Assembly (NCBI RefSeq): GCF_000717645.1
Contig: NZ_JNZZ01000038.1
Coordinates: forward strand, 1-49,424
Origin: Streptomyces californicus
GTDB taxonomy: Bacteria; Actinomycetota; Actinomycetes; Streptomycetales; Streptomycetaceae
DNA: 49,424 nucleotides
Reading direction: 5' to 3'
Part shown: piece after piece, positions 24,286-32,230 of the stretch
How positions within the stretch are numbered: position 1 is the first letter of the stretch
How the letters are laid out: each line of letters begins with the position of its first letter
Notes under the pieces: model-generated
What the model saw: only the letters and a program-made list of their open reading frames with translations
What the model was told of the DNA's origin: nothing
The model's database searches: none
Made by a program: the position numbers and the translations under genes

Positions 24286-25428
24286 GTGGACGACATCCGA
24301 GGCGACCAGACCAGCGGCGGGACGGGCGGGAGCCCGGCCGACCCCGACGGGATCCGGGGCACCGCGGCCGGCACGGCCGCCGTCCCGCTCTCCGTCCTGG
24401 ACCTGGTCACCGTGGGGCAGGGCCGCACCGCGAGCCAGGCCCTGCGCACCAGCGTGGAGATCGCGAAGCTGACCGAGAGCCGCGGCTTCCACCGCTTCTG
24501 GGTGGCCGAGCACCACTCCATGCCCGGGGTCGCCTCGTCCTCCCCGGCCGTGATCCTCGCGCACATCGCCGCCCACACCGAGCGCATCCGGCTCGGCTCC
24601 GGCGGCGTGATGCTGCCCAACCACGCGCCCCTGGTGATCGCCGAGCAGTTCGGCACGCTGGAGGCGATGGCCCCGGGCCGGATCGACCTCGGCCTCGGCC
24701 GCGCCCCCGGTACGGACGGGGCGACGGCGGCGGCGCTGCGCCGGAGCGACCGGCTCAACGAGGGGGCGGACGACTTCCCGCAGCAGCTCATGGAGCTGAT
24801 CCGCTTCCTGGACGACGAGTTCCCCGACGGCCACCCGTACAGCCGGATCCACGCCGTGCCGGGCCCCGTCCAGGCGACCGCGCCCGGCGGTGTGCAGTCC
24901 GCGCACCGGCCGCCGGTCTGGCTGCTGGGGTCCTCCGGCTTCAGCGCCCGGCTGGCCGGTACCCTCGGGCTGCCGTTCGCCTTCGCCCACCACTTCTCGG
25001 CGCAGAACACCGTCCCGGCGCTCGACCTGTACCGCGAGTCCTTCCGGCCCTCCGCCGTGCTGGACGCCCCGTACGCCCTCATCGGCGTCTCGGCGCTGGC
25101 CGCCGACGACGAGCGCGAGGCCCGGCGCCAGGTGCTGACCGGGGCGCTGTCCATGGTCCGGCTGCGCACCGGCCGGCCGGGGCTGATCCCGAGCCCCGAG
25201 GAGGCGGCGGCGTACGACTTCTCCCCGATGGAGCGGGAGTTCGTCGACGGCTGGCTCGCCAACGTCGTCCACGGCACCGCCGACGCGGTCCGGGGCGGCC
25301 TGGACGACCTGGCCAAGCGCACCGGGGCCGACGAGCTGATGATCACCGCCAACGCGCACGGCGGGGAGGCGCGGCTGCGCAGCTACGAACTGATCGCGGA
25401 CGCGTACGGCCTGCCGAACGCCGCGTAG
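24286..25428 (+). CDS. LLM-class flavin-dependent oxidoreductase (bacterial luciferase-like)
   Basis: This 380-residue TIM-barrel protein starts at GTG 24286 with GGGAGA upstream. It shows the family blocks PLSVLDLVTVGQG, FWVAEHHSMPGVASSSP, RIRLGSGGVMLPNHAPLVIAEQFGTLEAMAPGRIDLGLGRAPGTDG and PPVWLLGSSGFSARLAG. It likely uses FMN or F420 for an oxidation of unknown substrate. The N-terminal 35 residues are Gly/Asp-rich and possibly disordered. It is probably a single-gene unit. Confidence 0.87.
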   Translation: MDDIRGDQTSGGTGGSPADPDGIRGTAAGTAAVPLSVLDLVTVGQGRTASQALRTSVEIAKLTESRGFHRFWVAEHHSMPGVASSSPAVILAHIAAHTERIRLGSGGVMLPNHAPLVIAEQFGTLEAMAPGRIDLGLGRAPGTDGATAAALRRSDRLNEGADDFPQQLMELIRFLDDEFPDGHPYSRIHAVPGPVQATAPGGVQSAHRPPVWLLGSSGFSARLAGTLGLPFAFAHHFSAQNTVPALDLYRESFRPSAVLDAPYALIGVSALAADDEREARRQVLTGALSMVRLRTGRPGLIPSPEEAAAYDFSPMEREFVDGWLANVVHGTADAVRGGLDDLAKRTGADELMITANAHGGEARLRSYELIADAYGLPNAA

Positions 25429-25540
25429 GCCGCCCGACGCGGTGCGCGACCCGGCACCGGGCGCGCCGGCCGCGTACGACGGGACGCCCGGGGCCGCGTA
25501 CGACGTCGGCCCCGGGCGTCCGGGGCCGGGCGCGGCAGGC

Positions 25541-25640
25541 CCCGGCTTCGTACGGCACCGATCCCCCGGTCTCGTACGGCACCGGCCCCCGGCTTCGTAC
25601 GGCACTGACCCCCGGGTCTCGTACGGCCCCGGCCCCGGGT
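25541..25640. repeat. Tandem repeats of about 23 bp between two genes
   Basis: Four copies with the core CTTCGTACGGCACCGGCCCC or TCTCGTACGGCACCG fill the gap between the LLM oxidoreductase and the convergent GGDEF-EAL gene. A further degenerate copy appears upstream near 25470-25510. No protein or RNA function can be assigned. Confidence 0.75.
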
Positions 25641-25641
25641 C

Positions 25642-27564
25642 TCACCCCTCCAGCGGCCGGGACCCGATCAGCCCGGCGATCTGCTCCGGCGCGACGGCCC
25701 GCGAGTACAGCCAGCCCTGCCCGGTGTCGCAGCCGATCCGCCGCAGCCGCTCCGCCTGGCCGGCCGTCTCCACGCACTCCGCGGTGACGGTCAGGCCCAG
25801 GCGGTGGGCGAGCTGCACCATGGCCTCCACGATCGTTTCGTCGGCCGGGCTCGGGTGCGTGCCGTCCTCGTACCGGAAGCCCTTCACGAACGCCCCGTCC
25901 AGCTTCAGCACGGAGACGGGCAGCCGGCTGAGGTAGGCGAGGTTCGAGTAGCCCGTCCCGAAGTCGTCGATGGCGATCCGTACACCCATGTCACTCAGCG
26001 CCTGGAGCGCTCTCAGCGGACGGCCGCCGGAGCCCATCACCGCCGACTCGGTCAGCTCCAGCTGGAGCAGCCCGGGGGCCAGTCCGGTCTCGGTCAGGAT
26101 CTCCGCCACGTCCGCCACCAGGTCGGAGTCCCAGACCTGCCGTACGGCGACGTTGACGCTGATGAACAGCGGCGGCTCGTCCGGGTGGTCCAGCTCCCAG
26201 CGCCGCGCCTGGCGGCACGCGGTACGCAGGATCCACCGGCCGAGCTGCACGATGGAGCCGTCCTCCTCGGCGATCTGGACGAACCGATTCGGCGGCAGCA
26301 CGCCGAACTGCGGGTGGTTCCAACGCACCAGGGCCTCGACCCCGCGCAGCACCCCGTCCGCCATGCCGACTAGCGGCTGGTACTCCAGCGTGAACTCGCC
26401 GCGCTCCACGGCGGGCCGCAGCGTGGAGGAGAGGGACTGCCGGGTCATGCGGTGGGCGTTGCGCTCCGGGTCGAACAGCGTCCAGCGGGCCCTGCCGTCC
26501 GCCTTCGCCCAGTACAGCGTGGTGTCGGCGGCCTGCATCAGACCGGTGGGCGAGGTGCCCGCCGCGACCCGCTCGACCACCCCGATCGACGCGGAGACCG
26601 AGAGCCGCTGCCCGGCCAGGTCGAACGGCTGCTGGAGGGCGGCGAGGACCGAGCGGGCCAGGTCGGCCAGCTCCTCGGTGCCGGCCGAGTCCTCGACGAG
26701 GATCGCGAACTCGTCGCCGCCCAGGCGGGCCACCAGCCGGTTGCCGCCGGCGTTGCGGGAGGCGTCGTTCTCCGCGCAGTCGGTGAGCCGCGCGGCGACG
26801 GCGGCCAGCAGCCGGTCCCCGGTGCGGTGGCCCAGGGTGTCGTTGATCGCCTTGAAACCGTCCAGATCCAGATAGCAGAGCCCGATCCGGGCCTGCTGCC
26901 GGGCGGGCATCGAGTCGTCCTGGTACGGCGGGGTCTCCAGCACAGAGGCGAGGCGCTCGAAGAACAGCGTCCGGTTGGGCAGCCGGGTCACCGGATCGTG
27001 CATCTGGAGGTGGCGCAGCCGCTCCTGGAGCTCGCGCCGGTCGCTGACGTCGGCGACCGTCAGCAGCACCCGTGCGGGCTCGGTGGCCGAGGCGCCGGTC
27101 ATCGGCACGACGGTGATCTCGGCCCACAGCGAGCGCCCGTCGGGGTGCTTGAGGCGGCGGTCGCAGCGGAACCGGGAGCGGCGGCCCAGCAGGACCTCGC
27201 GGTAGCTGTGCCAGGTGCGGTCGTCGGAGGCGAGGTCGAGCAGCTCGCTCGCCTGGCGCCCGGCGAGGACCGCCGCCGGCGCGCCCAGCAGCCCGCCCAG
27301 CGCCTCGTTGGCCCGGACGACCTGGCCCCGGCCGTCGATGACGCCCATGGGGAGCGCGGCGGCGTTGAAGGCGGCCCGGTAGTCGCGCACCTCGGAGGGG
27401 GCGGGCGGTCCGGCGTGCTCCGGGTGGGGGCGTGGCGCGGGGGCGGGCGGCGTGGCGCCGGCGGGCGGAGGATGGGCCGCCGCATGACGCTCCGTGACCG
27501 ATGCGGGGGGCACGCCGGAGGCCGTGCCTGCCGGGGCGCTCGGCCCTTCGGAGGTTCCGCTCAC
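25642..27564 (-). CDS. cdgA: PAS-GGDEF-EAL cyclic-di-GMP turnover protein (CdgA-like)
   Basis: This 640-residue cytoplasmic protein starts at GTG 27564. Order: disordered Pro-rich head (1-60), PAS/PAC (about 62-180), GGDEF domain with intact GGDEF at 282-286, and EAL domain with EAL at 410-412. Other EAL residues are present (ELTES, IDDFGTGYSN, KLD, AECVE). Both activities are therefore possible. The RxxD inhibitory site is missing: the bases before GGDEF encode GGNRLVARL, preceded by an NDASRNA insert. Streptomyces has two known PAS-GGDEF-EAL proteins, CdgA and RmdA; CdgA is favoured by my recollection of gene order near the chitin-binding protein. It is expected to act in the c-di-GMP/BldD control of development. 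Confidence 0.82.
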   Translation of the reverse strand: MSGTSEGPSAPAGTASGVPPASVTERHAAAHPPPAGATPPAPAPRPHPEHAGPPAPSEVRDYRAAFNAAALPMGVIDGRGQVVRANEALGGLLGAPAAVLAGRQASELLDLASDDRTWHSYREVLLGRRSRFRCDRRLKHPDGRSLWAEITVVPMTGASATEPARVLLTVADVSDRRELQERLRHLQMHDPVTRLPNRTLFFERLASVLETPPYQDDSMPARQQARIGLCYLDLDGFKAINDTLGHRTGDRLLAAVAARLTDCAENDASRNAGGNRLVARLGGDEFAILVEDSAGTEELADLARSVLAALQQPFDLAGQRLSVSASIGVVERVAAGTSPTGLMQAADTTLYWAKADGRARWTLFDPERNAHRMTRQSLSSTLRPAVERGEFTLEYQPLVGMADGVLRGVEALVRWNHPQFGVLPPNRFVQIAEEDGSIVQLGRWILRTACRQARRWELDHPDEPPLFISVNVAVRQVWDSDLVADVAEILTETGLAPGLLQLELTESAVMGSGGRPLRALQALSDMGVRIAIDDFGTGYSNLAYLSRLPVSVLKLDGAFVKGFRYEDGTHPSPADETIVEAMVQLAHRLGLTVTAECVETAGQAERLRRIGCDTGQGWLYSRAVAPEQIAGLIGSRPLEG

Positions 27565-27919
27565 CGCTCGCTCCCGCTGTCAAGATCGTCGTGAACTGGT
27601 GGGGTCGGACAGGCCACCGTGCGGCGGTCCCCGTGAAGGGCCCGTTCCACGCGGGAAAGCGTGGTGAAGCATAGATGAGGCCGCATAGCCCAATCCAGCG
27701 CACTGCCCGGTCCGGGCCACCGTGAGGGTCCCCCGAGGGGCGTAATCCAGCCTTCCGGTTTGCCCGCTCCTGATCAATTCTGTGCGGATCTGTTGCCTGA
27801 GTGGGCGCCATCGATCGATGGTGACGTTCCGTGAAGGTGTGGGTGGTGTTTTCGGTCGCTGACCCGTGTGGGGCAGCACAACAGGGCGTGGCGTGGCGCG
27901 GCGGCACAGGGTGGACGCG
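27565..27919. other. Divergent promoter region between the c-di-GMP gene and the metalloprotease gene
   Basis: This gap of about 355 bp is less GC-rich than its surroundings (for example GATCAATTCTGTGCGGATCTG around 27772). It must hold both promoters. I looked for a BldD-type AGTGA...TCAC palindrome and found only isolated half-site-like TGAA/TCAC words, not a convincing site. Confidence 0.45.
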
Positions 27920-29191
27920 ATGGACCGTGTTCCCCACCCGGAGGTCGATGTGCCGTCCCGTCGCGGACCCGAGGGAGCCGACCGGCCGCCGCTGCGCAGT
28001 CTGGCCGCCGCCGCCACCTCCCTCCTGGCGCTCGCCGCCATGTCCCTGGTCGCGGGGCCCGCCGTGGCCGCCTCCCGGGACGCCGCGTCCTGCGCCCTGC
28101 CCCGGACGGCGGCGCACCACTCGCTCGGCCTGGACACCTGGAACACGGCCTACCCGCAGCCCGACCGGGCCCTCGACGCGGTCATGATCTTCCTGTCCTT
28201 CCCGGACGCGGAGCCCGCGGTCGACCCCGACGTGCTCACCGCCGACCACTTCCCGGCCACCACCCGCTTCTTCGAACGGGCGAGCTACGGCCGGTTCACC
28301 CTGCGCCCGCACCCGCGACCGGGCTGGACGCGGATGCCGCGCCCCTCCACCTGGTACGGCATAGAGCGCGACTGGAACGCCGAACGGCGCTCCGCCTACC
28401 TCCGCGACGCGATCGCCGCCGCCGACGCGGACGTGGACTTCTCCCGGTACGACGTCGTCTACCTGGTGGCCGATCCCGACGCCCCGGGCGTGGACTCCGA
28501 CGCCACGAAGGTGGTGAACTTCGACCGGCCCCTGCGCGCCGACGGCAGCGACATCCGGCGGGTCGTCACGGTCTTCGAGCAGCACCCGCCCGACCGCAAC
28601 GTCCTCGCCCACGAAACCGGGCACGTCTTCGACCTGGCCGACCTCTACCACCGGCCCGTGGACGGCAAGGGCGACTGGGACACGTACGTCGGCGACTGGG
28701 ACGTCATGGGCAGCCAGTTCGGGCTCGCCCCCGACCTGTTCGGCTGGCACAAGTGGAAGCTCGGCTGGCTCGACGGCCGCCAGGTCGTCTGCGTCCGGGG
28801 CTCGGCCGATCTCACGCTGGAGCCGGTCGCCGCCGCCCCGCCGCCCGGCGGCACGCTCGGCACCCGGCTCGCCGTCATCCGTACCGGCTCCGGCAGCGCA
28901 CTGGCCGTCGAGGCCCGCAGCGCCACCGGGAACGACCGGACCACCTGCGCCGAGGGCATCCTGATCTACCGGATCCGCAGTGAGACGGCCTCCGGCGGCG
29001 GCCCCGTCGAGGTGATCGACACCCACCCGGAGACCGGGGCCTGCTGGGACCGCTCGGTCTACCCGCCGCTGGCCGACGCCCCGCTAGGCGTGGGGGAGAC
29101 CTTCACCGTTCCGGGCGACGGCACCCGGGTGGAGGTCGCGGACCGTACGCCGTCCGGGTCCTGGACCGTCCGGATTACCACCGGCGTCTGA
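27920..29191 (+). CDS. Secreted M6-like zinc metalloprotease
   Basis: This 423-residue protein has a long n-region and a signal peptide ending AVAAS (about residue 51), then a metalloprotease domain. The zinc motif HETGHVFDLAD (His231, Glu232, His235, Asp241) fits the HExxHxxxxxD pattern of the M6/immune-inhibitor-A clan, followed by GDWDVMGS, the expected Met-turn. The C-terminal 130 residues are beta-rich with three cysteines. GTG 27911 is an alternative start. It is likely an extracellular protease of developing mycelium (inference). It is divergent from the c-di-GMP gene. Confidence 0.82.
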   Translation: MDRVPHPEVDVPSRRGPEGADRPPLRSLAAAATSLLALAAMSLVAGPAVAASRDAASCALPRTAAHHSLGLDTWNTAYPQPDRALDAVMIFLSFPDAEPAVDPDVLTADHFPATTRFFERASYGRFTLRPHPRPGWTRMPRPSTWYGIERDWNAERRSAYLRDAIAAADADVDFSRYDVVYLVADPDAPGVDSDATKVVNFDRPLRADGSDIRRVVTVFEQHPPDRNVLAHETGHVFDLADLYHRPVDGKGDWDTYVGDWDVMGSQFGLAPDLFGWHKWKLGWLDGRQVVCVRGSADLTLEPVAAAPPPGGTLGTRLAVIRTGSGSALAVEARSATGNDRTTCAEGILIYRIRSETASGGGPVEVIDTHPETGACWDRSVYPPLADAPLGVGETFTVPGDGTRVEVADRTPSGSWTVRITTGV

Positions 29192-29261
29192 GCGGGCCGC
29201 GCCGGACGGCGACCGTACGGCCGACAGCCCCGTTGCCGTACGGCCGCTCCACCCGGAACAC

Positions 29262-29295
29262 GAAGAAGCCCCTCGCTTCCGCGAGGGGCTTCTTC
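29262..29295 (-). terminator. Terminator of the third tRNA-Lys (likely bidirectional)
   Basis: A 15-bp perfect stem (29262-29276 with 29281-29295) and loop TTCC, 7 bp from the tRNA 3' end. It also lies about 70 bp after the protease stop on the other strand. Confidence 0.85.
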
Positions 29296-29301
29296 CGTCT
29301 G

Positions 29302-29375
29302 TGCGCCGTCAGGGACTCGAACCCCGGACCCGCTGATTAAGAGTCAGCTGCTCTAACCAACTGAGCTAACGGCGC
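29302..29375 (-). tRNA. tRNA-Lys (anticodon CUU), copy 3, overlapped by a protein gene
   Basis: Identical over 74 nt to the two other copies in the window. Its first 10 nt (29366-29375) are also the last codons and TAG stop of the upstream prim-pol-like gene on the same strand. The likely -10 (TAATGT or TAGACG-like) therefore lies inside that coding sequence, unless the tRNA is processed from a longer transcript. Confidence 0.97.
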
Positions 29376-30061
29376 CTGGTGACGTCGTAGACATTAGCAC
29401 CCTGATCCGCCGGAGGAAAAATCGTCTGCGCCCCGGCCCGGGGGAGCGGGGTCCGGCTCACCCGCACACACGCCCAGAGCAGCACGTCGGGGCCCGGCAG
29501 CCACGGGGTGCGGGTGTCGGGGGCGACCAGCCAGCGCGGGCCGCCGTCCGACGAGGTGCAGGTCAGAGGCGGTACGGTCACGGCGTCCCCGGTGCCGTGG
29601 CAGAGCAGGGGCGGCATCGTGCCGCGCTCCTCGCCGGCCCCGCCGACGCCCCCGGAACCGTCCGTTCCCCACTCCTCCCAGGAGAGCAGCGAGGGCAGCC
29701 GCTGGGCCGTGCCGGGGGCGGCGAAGAGCAGCATCCGGCCCCGGTGCGTGGCGACCGGCCCCGAGCCGGGCCCCTCCGCCCAGAGCCGCTCCAGCATCCG
29801 CCGCCCGAACAGCGCCGGGACGTTCACGACGTCGAAGGCTGTGCCGCAGGGGAGGACGCCGGGCGCGGTCGGGCGCTCCTCCCACTGGGCGAGGGTGCTG
29901 CGCGGGTAGGGGGTGGCCCCGGCCAGCCAGGCGGCGCCGGCCGCCGTGACCTGTGCGGCCTGGGAGCCGGGCTGGTCACGCAGCAGGGCGAAGAGGCCGA
30001 CGCCGTGGTGCGGGGCGGCACCGGTGTGCAGGGTCGTTTCGTCTTTCAGCCATGCGCTCAT
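29366..30061 (-). CDS. Prim-pol-like (bifunctional DNA primase/polymerase N-terminal) protein ending inside a tRNA gene
   Basis: This 231-residue protein starts at ATG 30061. The blocks AAGAAWLAGATPYPR, LAQWEERPTAPGVLPCGTAFDVVNVPALFGRRMLERLW and RWLVAPDTRTPWLPGPDVLLWACVRV resemble small Streptomyces prim-pol-domain proteins. The acidic metal-binding pair expected at the DxD/E site is weak (FDVVNV), so polymerase activity is doubtful. The last codons (VTRRR, TAG) are read from the 5' end of tRNA-Lys copy 3. Prim-pol genes are common on integrative elements, but no integrase, excisionase or transfer gene is nearby. Identification is moderate. Confidence 0.65.
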   Translation of the reverse strand: MSAWLKDETTLHTGAAPHHGVGLFALLRDQPGSQAAQVTAAGAAWLAGATPYPRSTLAQWEERPTAPGVLPCGTAFDVVNVPALFGRRMLERLWAEGPGSGPVATHRGRMLLFAAPGTAQRLPSLLSWEEWGTDGSGGVGGAGEERGTMPPLLCHGTGDAVTVPPLTCTSSDGGPRWLVAPDTRTPWLPGPDVLLWACVRVSRTPLPRAGAQTIFPPADQGANVYDVTRRR

Positions 30062-30289
30062 GGAGCAATGTCTACCGGGAGTGACGGAACTGATTCCGAG
30101 AGTTGCGGGAAAACGGGACAGGGCGGAGGGGTGGGGAGTATCTTGCGCGCCGGAATATGCCACGGGCTCTGACCCCCGGCCTGGTGACGCACCACCTGCC
30201 CCACCGCTGCTGCCGTGCCTCACGTGTCACATCGGTCTCATGGCTCACGTACGCGTGTGCCCGCGGGCGCGAGGGCGCGTCCGGCCCGT

Positions 30290-30318
30290 CCGGAGGGGGC
30301 ACGTGCCGCCCCCTCCGG
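30290..30318 (-). terminator. GC-rich hairpin in a gene-free gap
   Basis: An 11-bp perfect stem (30290-30300 with 30308-30318) and a 7-nt loop lie about 100 bp downstream of the small gene that ends at 30420. Further inverted repeats (about 30360-30415) are closer to that stop. The 358-bp gap 30062-30419 otherwise holds no gene I can support. Confidence 0.5.
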
Positions 30319-30419
30319 GAGGGGCGCTTCGCCGGAGGAGCGCGACCGGCCCGTCCGCCCGACTCCCGCCCGGCACCCGGGCGGCTCCGCCCGCCGGGAG
30401 GGGGCCCGCCCGGTGCGTC

Positions 30420-30764
30420 TCAGGCTGTCGGGGCGGCGTCCAGCAGGGAGCGGCCGAACTCGATCATCTTCTTCGCGTAGTCCTCGGTCCACTCCGCCCG
30501 CTCCGCGACGTCCGCCGCCGTCAGCCGGTCGAACCGGCGCGGATCGGCGAGCTGCGCCGCCGCGATCGCCTGGAACTCCACCGACCGGTCCGTCGCCGCC
30601 CGGAACGCCTGCGTCAGCTCGGTCGCCCGGGCCAGCAGCTCCCTGGGGTCCTCCATCGACTCCAGGTCGAAGAAGTGCTCCGGGTCCGCCGCGGCCTGAG
30701 ACGGCTCGAAGAGCAGGGGCGCGGGGCGCAGCCGCTGCCGTTCGTTCCGCTCGGACTCTGTCAT
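30420..30764 (-). CDS. Small acidic protein of unknown function downstream of the helicase
   Basis: This 114-residue, mostly helical protein starts at ATG 30764 with GGAGGG 8-10 bp upstream. No known domain is recognised; the central part (HFFDLESMEDPRELLARATELTQAFRAATDRSVEFQAIAAAQLADPRRFDRLTAADVAERAEWTEDYAKKM) is well-behaved coding sequence. It lies 94 bp after the helicase stop on the same strand, so it could be the last gene of that operon or a separate unit. Confidence 0.75.
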   Translation of the reverse strand: MTESERNERQRLRPAPLLFEPSQAAADPEHFFDLESMEDPRELLARATELTQAFRAATDRSVEFQAIAAAQLADPRRFDRLTAADVAERAEWTEDYAKKMIEFGRSLLDAAPTA

Positions 30765-30858
30765 GTGCTGTTCCCTCCTCGCGCGGCCAGGACGGCCACC
30801 CTCCATTGTCCAACCCCGCGCAAGGGGGCCACGGCCCGTGCGCCCTGCCGGACGCGCC

Positions 30859-32193
30859 TTACGGGCGCCACCGCACCCGGTGCTCGGCGAGGTGGGCCAA
30901 GACCGCGTGGTTGGCCTCCCAGCCGTCGGGGAACTTCACCGTGACGCCGAGCTGGACCGGCTCCGTGGACGGGTGCTCGTCCAGCAGGTCCGCCACCCCC
31001 TCACGGCACACCACGACGCAGGCGTGCCGGTGCCGGGACGCCAGGACGCAGAGCCGGCCCGTCTCCAGGTGGAACGCCGTCGCGTCGGGCCGGCCCGACA
31101 GCGGGTGGAGCACCACCGTCACGTCGAACTCGCGGCCCTGGAGCCGGTTGGCCGTGTCCACCGCGACCCCCGTGACGCCCAGCTCCGCGAGGGCCGCCCG
31201 CACCGCCGCCGCCTGGTCGCGATGGGCCGTGCCGACCGCCACCCGGTCCGCCGTCACCGGAACGGGGTCGTCCGCCCGCTCGCTCGTCGCGACGCCGCCC
31301 CGGTCCAGCAGCCGCCGGACCACCAGGGCCACCGCCCGTACCGCCTCGGGATCGGTGCGCGGGGTGTGCCGGGCCGGCAGCTCCAGCAGCCCCCACCCGG
31401 ACTCCGCCGCCTCGTCCAGCACCCGGTCGGGCCCCGAGCCGTCCGACGCCACCCCGAACGAGAGCTTCCGGTCCCCGTGGTCCGTACCGCTGCGGAACGG
31501 TGTGTACGGGTAGAAGGCGTCCGACACCAGCGGAGCCGCCGACGCCGGAAGCCGCCAGGAGACCGGCAGCCGGTGCTGCGGCAGCTCCGGATTGTGCGCG
31601 AGCAGCGTGGAGACCGCGCTCGCGGACGGGTCGTAGCTCAGCCCCGCCCACTGGTCCGCCCCCACGATCGAGAACGGGTCCAGCTGGCCGGGGTCCCCGA
31701 CGAACAGCGCCCGCCGGAAGAGCCCGGCCACGGCCAGCAGCGCGTCCGAACGCATCTGGTACGCCTCGTCCACGATCGCGTGGCCCCACGGCTCCACGTT
31801 CTTCACGTGCGCCCACTTGGCGGCCGTCGAGATCACCACGTCGAGCCCGGCCAGATCCGCCGCCTTCGCCGACTTGGTGACGTTGGCGAGCCCGTCCAGG
31901 ACCTTGTCGTACGGATCGGAGTCGCTGCTGTGCAGCCGCCCCACCGGCAGCTCGGGCTCCTTCTCCGCGAGCCGCACCACCAGGTCGTCGACCTGGGCGT
32001 TGGTCTGCGCGATCACCATCAGCGGATGCCCGGCGGCGGCCAGCTCCAGGGCCGCCCGCACCACCAGCGTCGACTTGCCCGCGCCGGGCGGCGAGTCCAC
32101 GACGACGCCCCGGCTGCCGCCGTGCAGGGTGTCGTCGAGGATCGCGGCGGTCGCGCGGGCCGCCGCCGCACCGGGGTCGAAGGCGACGGTCAC
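30859..32193 (-). CDS. Minimal UPF1-like SF1B helicase/ATPase of a nuclease-helicase operon
   Basis: This 444-residue protein starts at GTG 32193. The complete SF1B motif set is visible: Walker A SPPGAGKS (34-41), motif Ic region ISTAAKW, DEAYQ (142-146, the DEAxQ form typical of UPF1/Dna2), motif III GDPGQLDPF (166-174), motif IV region SWRLP, motif V VDTANRLQGREFDVTVV and motif VI region VLASRHRHACVVV. The motif VI arginine is less standard than in UPF1. There is no nuclease or extra domain. It probably translocates 5'-3' on single-stranded nucleic acid. The neighbouring genes encode an Fe-S nuclease and a partner of unknown fold, suggesting a multi-subunit DNA-processing machine. Confidence 0.82.
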   Translation of the reverse strand: MTVAFDPGAAAARATAAILDDTLHGGSRGVVVDSPPGAGKSTLVVRAALELAAAGHPLMVIAQTNAQVDDLVVRLAEKEPELPVGRLHSSDSDPYDKVLDGLANVTKSAKAADLAGLDVVISTAAKWAHVKNVEPWGHAIVDEAYQMRSDALLAVAGLFRRALFVGDPGQLDPFSIVGADQWAGLSYDPSASAVSTLLAHNPELPQHRLPVSWRLPASAAPLVSDAFYPYTPFRSGTDHGDRKLSFGVASDGSGPDRVLDEAAESGWGLLELPARHTPRTDPEAVRAVALVVRRLLDRGGVATSERADDPVPVTADRVAVGTAHRDQAAAVRAALAELGVTGVAVDTANRLQGREFDVTVVLHPLSGRPDATAFHLETGRLCVLASRHRHACVVVCREGVADLLDEHPSTEPVQLGVTVKFPDGWEANHAVLAHLAEHRVRWRP

Positions 32194-32230
32194 AGCGGTC
32201 CCCCCGGGGCGGTGGCGGACGGGGTCGGGG

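Noticed and set aside
27565..27919. BldD operator in the cdgA promoter
   Set aside because: Only scattered half-site-like words were found, without a convincing palindrome.
29302..30061. Integrated plasmid or prophage at tRNA-Lys copy 3
   Set aside because: Only a prim-pol-like gene is present. No integrase, excisionase, transfer gene or second att copy was seen, apart from the other complete tRNA genes.
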